51,667 nt of DNA from Bdellovibrio bacteriovorus (GTDB taxonomy: Bacteria > Bdellovibrionota > Bdellovibrionia > Bdellovibrionales > Bdellovibrionaceae): the NCBI RefSeq assembly GCF_001592755.1, contig NZ_LUKF01000005.1:1-51667 (forward strand), given 5' to 3'. The position numbers and the translations under genes were made by a program. Of the stretch, positions 22,928 through 31,470 are shown piece after piece. Each line of letters starts with the position of its first letter. Within the stretch, counting starts at the first letter, position 1. The notes under the pieces are model-generated. The model had not been told where the DNA came from and ran no database searches. It saw only the letters and a program-made list of their open reading frames with translations.

Positions 22928-25283
22928 GGTTTCAGCTCTTGATATCGCGTTCTTTATCGGCGTACTTCTTTCATCTTCTATCTTAGGAGTGCTTGTTTCT
23001 GCATGCCTGCCTTGGAAAACGTCAATTCCCCAGAAGGGAGTTATTGCCTTTGGCCTGACTCTCGCACCATTTATCTGCGGAATCTTAAGTATCAGCGTTC
23101 TGTTGATTCTTCCAGGGGCATCTCAAGCCACTCATGTGGCCACTATTTTCGGCGCAATATTTATTTTGGGAGCAACCCTTGCCATCAGCCGTCGGGCCAA
23201 AATAAGACCACCAGCGACACTCAAAAAATCCTTCCAGCTCGACACCCTTTTTATCGCATTTTTCTTCATCAGCATCCTTTTGATCTATGACTCACTGACC
23301 TTGCCACTTACGCAGAATGATGCCTTAGAGTACGCCACCGTCGGAAGAGAGATCTTTTTCAAGCGAACACTGCACTTCTATCCTCTATTGGACACGACTC
23401 AAAGTGTTTCAGGTTTCTATGCCCCCTGGACACACCCTCCCTTCTACGTCGCTCAAATATATTTCACTCAAGTACTTCAAGGTCATGCGGACTTTCCAGG
23501 GCTTATGAGACTCTTGGCGCCATGGATGCTGATTGTGACCTCTGCTTTACTAAGCAGTTTGGTCACTGGAAAATCCGACAAAGGGAGGCTGACTGGCCTT
23601 CTCTTTATCACGACTCCACTGATATATCTTGGTGCGAACTCTTCGCTGATCGATATGTTGCCAATCTCGGGGGCCTGCTTGGTTTTTGCCTCGATTTTGT
23701 ACCTGCGTGATTCTTTGGCAAAATGGATTGTGGTTGGCATCCTCATGGGAATCACCTTGTGGACTCATTCTCAGGCTCTCCTGTTAGTACCGATATTCCT
23801 TGGGGTTATCTCTCTGGAAAAAATCCTTCAACGCAAGTGGATTGAGGCAGCCTATGCACCCGCCGTAGTTCTTACAGTATCACTGCTTGTCGGCTTCTAT
23901 CCTTATCTGAAAAATTTTCGCCTTTTTGGGTCGTTCATCAGTGACAGCCCTCCGGTTGTCAGCCTGAAGTTCTTGCATTGGGACGAATACTTTTTCCTGG
24001 CTCGGGGGATCGATACATTCACTTCCCAGATTCAATACGGACTTCTTAAAGGATGGAGCAACCTTGCGTCCTACGGTGTCCTCTTTTGGCTGGCGGCAGC
24101 GGGGACTGTTTTTTTCATTCTGAGCTTTAAAAACAAAAAAAATCCTGCCTCTGCCTATAGTGACGAGTCTGCCCCTTCGCTCTTGAGTGGTATCATCCTG
24201 ATTACTTACCACACGGGGGTCATTCTCTCGATCCTGCTGGGTTTAAATATCATGATTAAAAATGATCGCTATCTGCTGCTGATCAGCCCTTTTGCAGCAG
24301 TCCTGGGCGGATATGCGCTATTCCTGGTAAGCAACTCTCTCAAGAACCGCCTCCCACTCCCCCGACTGATCAATCCGATAATTGCAGCTGGCTTTTGCCT
24401 TCAGGGATGGCTTTATCACATCTACCGAGAGCGCTCTTTCCCGGCCGGAGAAAAAACCGAATATACAGAACGCCTAAAATCACGCCCCGAATATAATCTT
24501 ATTTTTACAGCAAAAGATTCAATGCCAAAAAATGCAATTGTATACACGACTAAGCCTGCAGACCTTTACTATTCTGACCGGAGAATGATAACTCATACGG
24601 ATCCTTCTTTAATAAGCTTTTACAACAGCAAGACTGCAGAAGAAGGCTATAGTGCACTTTTGAATCTTGGCATCACCCATATCCATCAACCGGACTTTCT
24701 GCTTCCAACTGTTATCTACAGCCCGCTTTTACAAATCATGGCGAACCCAAAAATGTCGACTCTTCAAGAGTCTTTCTCTGGCCACCAAGTTTACAAACTT
24801 GAACCAGCCGCACGTTTGATGGCTTTCGAGTCTGTGTCTTTCATGCCTGCCTCGAGCTCCTGGAAGCAGGATACCGGTATTGATTTTGGAGGAAGCAAAT
24901 CCTTCGCCTATCTAAAGTTAGACGATGCCATTTTTTCAGGAGAGAATGTCGAAACTCGTTCTCTATTTCAGAAAGAATTGAAAACAACCATCTCAAGTCC
25001 GATTTTGCACCTGACGGATCGACAGAGAATGTCCAAGGAAATAAGAATTTCTTTAACTCTTCGAGGCCAAGCGTACGTCAAATTATGGCTCACAAAAATC
25101 AGTGGCAACAAGGAGGACAGAATTCTCTTAGGAGATCTAACCCTAGCAGATACAGATCTGCAATTCCAACGCCGTGAAACAATTGCTTCCGACGCCCAAG
25201 CCATCATAGTTTCCATTGATCAAATGGGAGCTTCCACTCTCTCAATCGAAAAAATTACTATTGATTTTTACGAAGAAAACTAA
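22920..25283 (+). CDS. Large GT-C-like membrane protein, second of the paralogous tandem pair
   Basis: The 787-residue protein mirrors its upstream neighbour. It has similar hydrophobic segments, PLTQNDALEYATVGREIFF, FYAPWTHPPFYVAQIYF and WTHSQALL in the same order, and a soluble tail of about 240 residues. Sequence identity is clear in the motifs but otherwise moderate, so the duplication is old. It is probably also a membrane glycosyltransferase using a lipid-linked sugar. Its ATG lies inside the end of the upstream gene (8-nt overlap), so translation is coupled. Its 3' end overlaps the convergent O-antigen ligase-like gene by 26 nt. Confidence 0.6.
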   Translation: MTEVSALDIAFFIGVLLSSSILGVLVSACLPWKTSIPQKGVIAFGLTLAPFICGILSISVLLILPGASQATHVATIFGAIFILGATLAISRRAKIRPPATLKKSFQLDTLFIAFFFISILLIYDSLTLPLTQNDALEYATVGREIFFKRTLHFYPLLDTTQSVSGFYAPWTHPPFYVAQIYFTQVLQGHADFPGLMRLLAPWMLIVTSALLSSLVTGKSDKGRLTGLLFITTPLIYLGANSSLIDMLPISGACLVFASILYLRDSLAKWIVVGILMGITLWTHSQALLLVPIFLGVISLEKILQRKWIEAAYAPAVVLTVSLLVGFYPYLKNFRLFGSFISDSPPVVSLKFLHWDEYFFLARGIDTFTSQIQYGLLKGWSNLASYGVLFWLAAAGTVFFILSFKNKKNPASAYSDESAPSLLSGIILITYHTGVILSILLGLNIMIKNDRYLLLISPFAAVLGGYALFLVSNSLKNRLPLPRLINPIIAAGFCLQGWLYHIYRERSFPAGEKTEYTERLKSRPEYNLIFTAKDSMPKNAIVYTTKPADLYYSDRRMITHTDPSLISFYNSKTAEEGYSALLNLGITHIHQPDFLLPTVIYSPLLQIMANPKMSTLQESFSGHQVYKLEPAARLMAFESVSFMPASSSWKQDTGIDFGGSKSFAYLKLDDAIFSGENVETRSLFQKELKTTISSPILHLTDRQRMSKEIRISLTLRGQAYVKLWLTKISGNKEDRILLGDLTLADTDLQFQRRETIASDAQAIIVSIDQMGASTLSIEKITIDFYEEN

Positions 25284-26511
25284 GCTCGAGATCCTTCTGA
25301 TCACACAGACTGCACAGAACCAAAAGCACACCCAGAAATTGAGGGTTCGAAACCAAAATATCACCAGAAATCAAAGCATGGGGTACCGCAGCAGCAGCTA
25401 TAAAACTCACCCCCGTGACCACACCTAGATTTCCAGCTTTGACGATAAGACGCATAATAAAACAAAAAATTGCCACAGACAAAATCAACCCTAAGATTCC
25501 CGATACCAACCACTCTGAAAAAATAGTCAAATGCGGATAATCATAGATCGTGCAATCATTGAAGTGGCAGGCGAAAACTTTATGGTATGCAAACCCCATA
25601 GGCTTGAACCAGCTCTGCTTGGAAATCAAGTCCCATCCCATAGCCCAACGATCCACGCGGGACAAAAATCCTAAAAGGTTATCAACACTCATCGACTCCA
25701 AAAGATACTTCATGAAAACATTAAAATAAGTGACCTTAAAAACCACGAGCATCACAACAAGAACAGAGGCACCAGTCAGCAGAAGCTTCCAGGTTTTCTT
25801 GGTTCTTCCGTTCTTAATGGCACCAATAGCAAAGAAGCTGCCCATCACCAGCGGAGCCATAATCAGAATCCGGCGGGATCCTGAAGCAATCGAACAAACT
25901 GCAAACAATGTGAACATCAGCAGATAAAGCAGCCTCTTCGGTTTAGCATTTTTCCCGTAGATCAGCTTACCCAAGGCGAGCAGAGCAGCAAAGAGCATCG
26001 TAAATGCAAAAATGTTATAATCGGACTTCAAGCTGGCGGCCTGGGGATATGGCATGTTCATAAAGGGAACTTCACTACCTCTCATTAAGAGAGACATTTT
26101 AATTAAAGCCAGAATCGAAAGAATCAATGTGACCGGAATCAAAGCAAATGTGAAGCCATCATACATAGCCGTATTTCGCTCCGGTGATGTTCGCCCCAAA
26201 AGATAAACTGATATGAGAACCAGAGCGCCCACGATACCTCTCACTACCTCAAATACAAATGGCGTGCCGGTTGTAAATAAAGAAAAGACATATGTAAGAA
26301 GTAAAACCGAAAAAGCACCGATAAGAAAATTGAAGTATCTTAAATCCGCGCAACGAACTTTACTCAGCACGAACAAACAAAATGGAACTAGAGTAAGTAA
26401 AGACAAATACAGGACAGCCGAAGGAAGCACGGACGCCAAAAATGGAGTCGCCAAAGCAATCCCCGCATAAAACCCGATGTCCTTTTTAAAAAACAGATTT
26501 CTTTCGCTCAC
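25258..26511 (-). CDS. O-antigen ligase/polymerase-like membrane protein (Wzy_C-type)
   Basis: The 417-residue protein has about ten to twelve hydrophobic segments. A large periplasmic loop near residues 290-340 contains the R-x-x-W...G pattern (FLSRVDRWAMGWDLI, then PMGFAYH). A short segment SGSRRILIM (about 215-223) precedes it. These are usual for the O-antigen ligase/Wzy superfamily, which joins lipid-linked glycans to lipid A-core or polymerises repeats. Ligase and polymerase cannot be distinguished. The start is GTG at 26511 with a GGAT motif about 9 nt upstream. It is convergent with, and overlaps, the tandem GT-C gene. Confidence 0.68.
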   Translation of the reverse strand: MSERNLFFKKDIGFYAGIALATPFLASVLPSAVLYLSLLTLVPFCLFVLSKVRCADLRYFNFLIGAFSVLLLTYVFSLFTTGTPFVFEVVRGIVGALVLISVYLLGRTSPERNTAMYDGFTFALIPVTLILSILALIKMSLLMRGSEVPFMNMPYPQAASLKSDYNIFAFTMLFAALLALGKLIYGKNAKPKRLLYLLMFTLFAVCSIASGSRRILIMAPLVMGSFFAIGAIKNGRTKKTWKLLLTGASVLVVMLVVFKVTYFNVFMKYLLESMSVDNLLGFLSRVDRWAMGWDLISKQSWFKPMGFAYHKVFACHFNDCTIYDYPHLTIFSEWLVSGILGLILSVAIFCFIMRLIVKAGNLGVVTGVSFIAAAAVPHALISGDILVSNPQFLGVLLVLCSLCDQKDLELSFLRKNQ

Positions 26512-26577
26512 TAAAAGTATCCAATGTATAACCTGAAGTCGGCGTGAGGTTCTTTTTGAAAACAGATTGAGTCTACA

Positions 26578-28518
26578 CTATTTGAATATTATATCCAGAA
26601 AATCTACATGCTCTTTCACATATTTCGAACGCAAATGATTTCCGTCCATATAGCGAAGATCCCCTCCTGCATCAAAGTAGGAGCATATTCCGGACGTGCA
26701 CAATCCTTTATTACCATCCACCAAGACAGCTCCTGTTTCGCGAGAAATCTCGGTCAATATATTTCGAACAGATCGAGATCTATTGAGGAAGAATTCCTCA
26801 GCCACCGAATAGTCTGACGTTTCTCCCAAGAAAAACACCCTATCATAGATCACACGGGGAATATTCTCTACGGAACTGACGATAGGTAGAATGATGAAAA
26901 CCTTTTTTCCCTTCCCCTGTAGGTGAGAAACAATCTTGCCAAAAGAAGAGAATATCTCGTTTATCTCAGATGACTGCATGGGGCTACGTCCCCATCTTGC
27001 ACCCGGGACTTGGGTTAAAGCCATCCGCGGTTTCTTATCGATTGAAGCACCGACGAAATAATCCACCCAGATGCTACCGAAAACCACAGTCTTGGTTGAA
27101 GGCTTGTTGGCTTCGGCCAGCGCCTGCTCCCAAAATTTTGGGCAAGCAAAACCAGCTGCCATGCGATCCACTGCTGGCAGTGGTGGACATCCTCCGGTCG
27201 TAACAAAGGTCACCGTCATCGAAGCGTCTTTTTCATGATTGGCTTTAACCCTTGGCCACCATTGCTGAACGTGAGAGTCTCCTACAAATAGAATGCGATC
27301 TTCAGTTTTCCCTTCTAGTATACAGGGCCTGATCTTTCCAAAGAAATCCAAACCATTACAACTGGACGGGAAACCCCAGTCCTTCATGGCTTCTTCTATC
27401 TTGAGCAAGTCTGAAACACTTCCTTTGGAGCGAGAGCGGATACCTTCCTGCTGATAAATATAACCGCATCCGATAATAACCGCGGCAAACAACACCACCC
27501 CGAAAGTAATCAACTTCCGGCTAAATCCCTGTCTTGTACCTTCGACAAAACGGTATGACAACAAACTTAAACCGATTATAGACACAATTGAGAGCCCCAG
27601 TAGCAACAGATCCAAGTCATATTTTTGCTGCGACAGATACCAAGACGAAAAAGGCCAATGCCAAAGATACAAAGAATAAGACCAGTAACCTGTCTTCTGT
27701 AAAAACTTATTTTCAACCCAATAACCGGATGGCTGAGCTAAAAGAACAAATACCGTCCCCAAGACTGGCCAGAAGGCATGCAATCCGGGATAAGAAATTT
27801 CGCCCGTATAAAAAACAGCGCAAAGGAGGCACAACAATACTCCAACGACGGCAAGAACATTTGCCGTCAATCGCCTCATCTGGATATGCGATACGAATAC
27901 GAGACCACCTGCTATCATCTCCCACGCCCGCGTAGGTAAAAGATAGAATGCTGGAGACGGACGAACTTCAGCAAAATAACAGCTTAGTAAAAACGAAACC
28001 ACAAAAGAGGCCCACAAAAATGCCGTAAGCGCCTTCCTCCTGGGAGCAATACGGTAAACAGCCCAAAGAAGCAGGGGCAGCAGCATATAAAACTGCCACT
28101 CCACCGACAAAGACCATGTATGCAGCAAAATATTGGAGTGAGAATCCGAATCAAAGTATCCGCTGGAACGCCAATAATAAATATTGGACAAAAACAGTAA
28201 AGATGAAACTGCCGACTTGGAAAAACTGAGATAGTCCAAACTTGAAAGTAGGAACCACCCGCTTACAGTCAGAATGAATACAAACACCAATAAGGCAGGA
28301 AAAATCCTTTTAAAGCGCGCGGCAATAAAGGACCCATAGGAAAATGAACCCTTTTCCAACTGGCTCAAAATGATTTTGGTCATTAGAAAACCAGAAATAA
28401 CAAAGAATACGTCAACCCCAATAAAACCTCCGGAAAAACCAGGAATTTTAAAGTGATACAAAATAACCAAAATGACAGCTAGCGCCCTTAGCGCGTTGAT
28501 GTCTTTCCTAAACAGCAT
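26578..28518 (-). CDS. OafA-like acyltransferase 3 with C-terminal SGNH domain
   Basis: The N-terminal acyltransferase-3 domain (about 1-365, ten helices) begins RKDINALRALAVILVILYHF, with the conserved R and H, followed by GGFIGVDVFFVISGFLM. The C-terminal SGNH domain has block I VGDSHVQQWW and the terminal D-x-x-H in MDGNHLR. Fused AT3-SGNH proteins such as OafA and WecH-like enzymes add acetyl groups to O-antigen or other surface glycans across the inner membrane. All catalytic residues are visible, so it should be active. Its ATG overlaps the upstream polymerase-like gene by 11 nt. Confidence 0.92.
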   Translation of the reverse strand: MLFRKDINALRALAVILVILYHFKIPGFSGGFIGVDVFFVISGFLMTKIILSQLEKGSFSYGSFIAARFKRIFPALLVFVFILTVSGWFLLSSLDYLSFSKSAVSSLLFLSNIYYWRSSGYFDSDSHSNILLHTWSLSVEWQFYMLLPLLLWAVYRIAPRRKALTAFLWASFVVSFLLSCYFAEVRPSPAFYLLPTRAWEMIAGGLVFVSHIQMRRLTANVLAVVGVLLCLLCAVFYTGEISYPGLHAFWPVLGTVFVLLAQPSGYWVENKFLQKTGYWSYSLYLWHWPFSSWYLSQQKYDLDLLLLGLSIVSIIGLSLLSYRFVEGTRQGFSRKLITFGVVLFAAVIIGCGYIYQQEGIRSRSKGSVSDLLKIEEAMKDWGFPSSCNGLDFFGKIRPCILEGKTEDRILFVGDSHVQQWWPRVKANHEKDASMTVTFVTTGGCPPLPAVDRMAAGFACPKFWEQALAEANKPSTKTVVFGSIWVDYFVGASIDKKPRMALTQVPGARWGRSPMQSSEINEIFSSFGKIVSHLQGKGKKVFIILPIVSSVENIPRVIYDRVFFLGETSDYSVAEEFFLNRSRSVRNILTEISRETGAVLVDGNKGLCTSGICSYFDAGGDLRYMDGNHLRSKYVKEHVDFLDIIFK

Positions 28519-30112
28519 TACGGTCCCTTTGCTTCAACTTATCTACAAAACTCATCAAGAACAGAATAATCCATCCAGCAATCAACCCATGGGAAAGCAA
28601 AACCGTTCCAAAATCAGAAATCAAAAAATTATAGGATGAAACAACCATCAATCCCACGGCAAGTGGCCTTAGTCGTGAAGGGCAAAAAGCCATCAGTAAT
28701 GAGAACACAACATCAACCACAAGCACAACGGAAACTGCCAACAAAAGGCCCAAGAGTCCCCAATAAGCCGGATAAGCCATCATGAACCCGGTAGGCGCAG
28801 TTCCCGTGCTAGTTTTGTCTCCTCCCAGATATACCGAGGCATAATGCTGGAAAACCTGTTCCGGCATGTTGATATGCTTGTCCAAGAACCGATTGGCCAA
28901 TGGCAACGCGCCCATTCCTGGGCTGCCGTGATCAAGCACGTACATATTATGCCAAATGGACACTTGGAAAGGAGTCACAAAGGCACGATAGAAAAGAGCC
29001 TCGGCATAAATTACGCCGCGACTTCTTTCTGCACCCTTGTTTTGTTCTGCACCCTTTTTCTCAACCGCACCGAGCTTGACGTCATTGGGAAAAGTTTTTA
29101 GGGGATAAAGGCTCAGGTCCTTTCCGGAACAACCAATATCAAGACGCTCTTTCAAATAATCTAAAACATTGTGAGATATTCCCAAAGAAATGACTTTCCT
29201 GGCGCCAACGGATTCCAACAACTGGGCGCTCTTCTCACACACTCCCATCTGTAAACTGCAAGATGCAAAGTCGTAGTTCCGACCAACGGAATTACCCCGC
29301 TCTTTGCTCAGCTCGAAGGCGACCAAAATGCATCCCAAAAACACTAGAGAAGACAAAACGCCTACAAAGCGCATGAACCAGGAATTATTCCAAAGGGCAA
29401 CAGTCACAGTAAGCATAAGAATCGAGGGGATCAGCATTCCCTTGGCACCAATCAACAAGGCCGAAAGAACTGCCCCCACAAAGACCGCCACCATCGCTAC
29501 TGCATAAATGTATTGGCCTTTTCTGATCGCAATAACCCCGACCATGAAAGACATGGATACCAGAAAAGGAGCCGCCACGTTAGCCACCGCTCCATAAGAG
29601 TATGCTGCGGCAGCCATGCCGACGAACTTCAAACTAAATTCTCTGGCCAACAAAGTGAGTTGAGGATCAAAGAGCAAGGCATAGAGCGCAGTACAGGAAA
29701 AAGGAACTTTACTAAGATAAACAACAACAAGAGGGATAATTACTATCAACCCCGCCAATACATCCTGTATTTTAAAACCTTCCGCTTGCGCGAAGGCTCC
29801 GGGCGGATCCATACGCCGTGTAAGGAACAACCAAAGAAGATTAGCTAAAACGAATACGTGGACAAAAATCCCCAAACTCCACGCCGTCTGGATTCTTTCG
29901 ACCACAACTGTGGAGAAAAGCACCAAAGGCCATTGGTAACAAAGGTGAACGAAACCAATCAGGACAAATGCGAAGCGCGCGGGTGCTTTTCCACGGACCC
30001 TGCAAAGAAAGAAAATTCCAACAGAGGTCAAAGCCGCAACTACCAAATTAAAAACGAAGTAAACCGAAAGCTCGGGCGTTAGCAATTCAAGGGGTTGTAA
30101 CAATGGGGACAT
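28508..30112 (-). CDS. Polytopic membrane protein, probable O-antigen polymerase (Wzy-like)
   Basis: The 534-residue protein has about twelve hydrophobic segments. A long extracytoplasmic loop (about 285-430) carries ALFYRAFVTPFQVSIWHNMY. It is followed by GTAPTGFMMAYPAYWGLLG, a pattern seen in polysaccharide repeat-unit polymerases. That loop also holds a short internal repeat, KKGAEQ-NKGAER. No catalytic motif proves the call; Wzy proteins are poorly conserved. GGAGG lies 10 nt before the ATG. It is co-transcribed with the acyltransferase gene and divergent from the second flippase, which supports a Wzx/Wzy role. Confidence 0.5.
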   Translation of the reverse strand: MSPLLQPLELLTPELSVYFVFNLVVAALTSVGIFFLCRVRGKAPARFAFVLIGFVHLCYQWPLVLFSTVVVERIQTAWSLGIFVHVFVLANLLWLFLTRRMDPPGAFAQAEGFKIQDVLAGLIVIIPLVVVYLSKVPFSCTALYALLFDPQLTLLAREFSLKFVGMAAAAYSYGAVANVAAPFLVSMSFMVGVIAIRKGQYIYAVAMVAVFVGAVLSALLIGAKGMLIPSILMLTVTVALWNNSWFMRFVGVLSSLVFLGCILVAFELSKERGNSVGRNYDFASCSLQMGVCEKSAQLLESVGARKVISLGISHNVLDYLKERLDIGCSGKDLSLYPLKTFPNDVKLGAVEKKGAEQNKGAERSRGVIYAEALFYRAFVTPFQVSIWHNMYVLDHGSPGMGALPLANRFLDKHINMPEQVFQHYASVYLGGDKTSTGTAPTGFMMAYPAYWGLLGLLLAVSVVLVVDVVFSLLMAFCPSRLRPLAVGLMVVSSYNFLISDFGTVLLSHGLIAGWIILFLMSFVDKLKQRDRNAV

Positions 30113-30260
30113 AGTGACAGCGCCTCCAGACGATCTTCAGACAATCCAAATAAGCAACCATGAAGACCATGACATTTCAAGGACTTCTCGGGTATATATT
30201 CTTCGTGGAAATAAAAATATATTTGCCTGCAAGGTCTGCACGGAACGATAGTAATATAGA

Positions 30261-31466
30261 ATGAAAAAGAGGCATTTTATCTCCAACTATCTCAATTTAG
30301 GCATCCTGGCAATTTCCGGTTTTGCTGCAAACTTAATTTGCGACCACTACTTTGGAAGTGAGATTGTCGGAGTCCTGAATACGTCGACATCCTTGTATAT
30401 TATCCTAACTCAATGCGCCGCTTGGGGGCAACAAGCCTACCTGCAATCCCAACTACCACTGTGCCAAACCGACTCTGAGATAAAGGAAAAGCTCACCCTT
30501 TCACTCTTTTCAAGCCTTTCAATGTCGATTCTTTTCGCTGCTGTCGCGGTACTTTTAACTCTTGCCTTCAACAAAACCGAATACACCCTTCTAGCACTCA
30601 GCACTTTGGCAATGGGTCCGGCAAAAACGCTGACATTTTCACAATTGGGCTTAGGCAGATATCACCGATTCGCGATGTGCAGTTCCGCCCGACCGGCTTT
30701 CTTTCTGATCTCCATAGCAATCCTAGGTGTTCTGGGACAGGCGAGCTTCTTGGGAGCTGCATTTCTCGCAGCGGAGCTGCTGACTTTGCTTGTAGCAACC
30801 CTTATGACCTCCCAACACATCAGCCGGTCAATTCCTTCAAAACAGAACCTGCTTGACAACCTTCGTCATAACTCTGCCAATTTCATCAGCATCATGACAA
30901 TGGAACTGAACACGCGTCTGGATATTATCGTGATTTCATTTTTGGGCTCCAAAGAGCAAGTCGCAATCTATTCAGTTGCCCTGATCTTCTTTGAGGGCTT
31001 CTACCAGGCTCTGGTGGTCATCAGAAATATCATCTCCAAAACTCTAACCAAATTACACTTTTCATCTTCAAACGAACTTAAGCTCTTCGCAAAACAGACC
31101 GCCAAAAAGGTATATCTTTTTGCGATGGCTATGGGAATCAGTGCATTCGTCACCATTCCTTGGCTGATTAAAATATATAAGAATCAGGATCTGTATTTAG
31201 AAAGTATCGCTCTGGCCTACACCGTAATTGCGGTACAAACCGCATTAGCTGGCCTGCTTGTCTTTGATAATTTTCTGGGCGTTATCAACAAGCCACAACT
31301 GTATCTAAAACAAAAGTCTTTTATCCTGCTGTTTAACTTGATAGCTCAACCGGTGTTTTTCTTATCGATGGGCTTGATGGGGTCGGCAATTGCGACTTCT
31401 TTAAGTTACTTGTGTTCGGCAGCTCTGAACTATTTAGCCATTAGCACATCCCGAGCGGCCGCCTGA
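30261..31466 (+). CDS. Second Wzx-like flippase (MOP superfamily)
   Basis: The 401-residue protein has about twelve hydrophobic segments with N-terminal NYLNLGILAISGFAANLI and a central RLDIIVISFLGSKEQVAIYSVA, the usual Wzx/polysaccharide-transporter helix-7 region. It probably flips a lipid-linked oligosaccharide. The ATG has no good Shine-Dalgarno, so translation could be weak or start on a near-leaderless message. It is a single-gene plus-strand unit between two minus-strand blocks; the stop is 4 nt from the convergent amidotransferase gene. Confidence 0.8.
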   Translation: MKKRHFISNYLNLGILAISGFAANLICDHYFGSEIVGVLNTSTSLYIILTQCAAWGQQAYLQSQLPLCQTDSEIKEKLTLSLFSSLSMSILFAAVAVLLTLAFNKTEYTLLALSTLAMGPAKTLTFSQLGLGRYHRFAMCSSARPAFFLISIAILGVLGQASFLGAAFLAAELLTLLVATLMTSQHISRSIPSKQNLLDNLRHNSANFISIMTMELNTRLDIIVISFLGSKEQVAIYSVALIFFEGFYQALVVIRNIISKTLTKLHFSSSNELKLFAKQTAKKVYLFAMAMGISAFVTIPWLIKIYKNQDLYLESIALAYTVIAVQTALAGLLVFDNFLGVINKPQLYLKQKSFILLFNLIAQPVFFLSMGLMGSAIATSLSYLCSAALNYLAISTSRAAA

Positions 31467-31470
31467 TATT

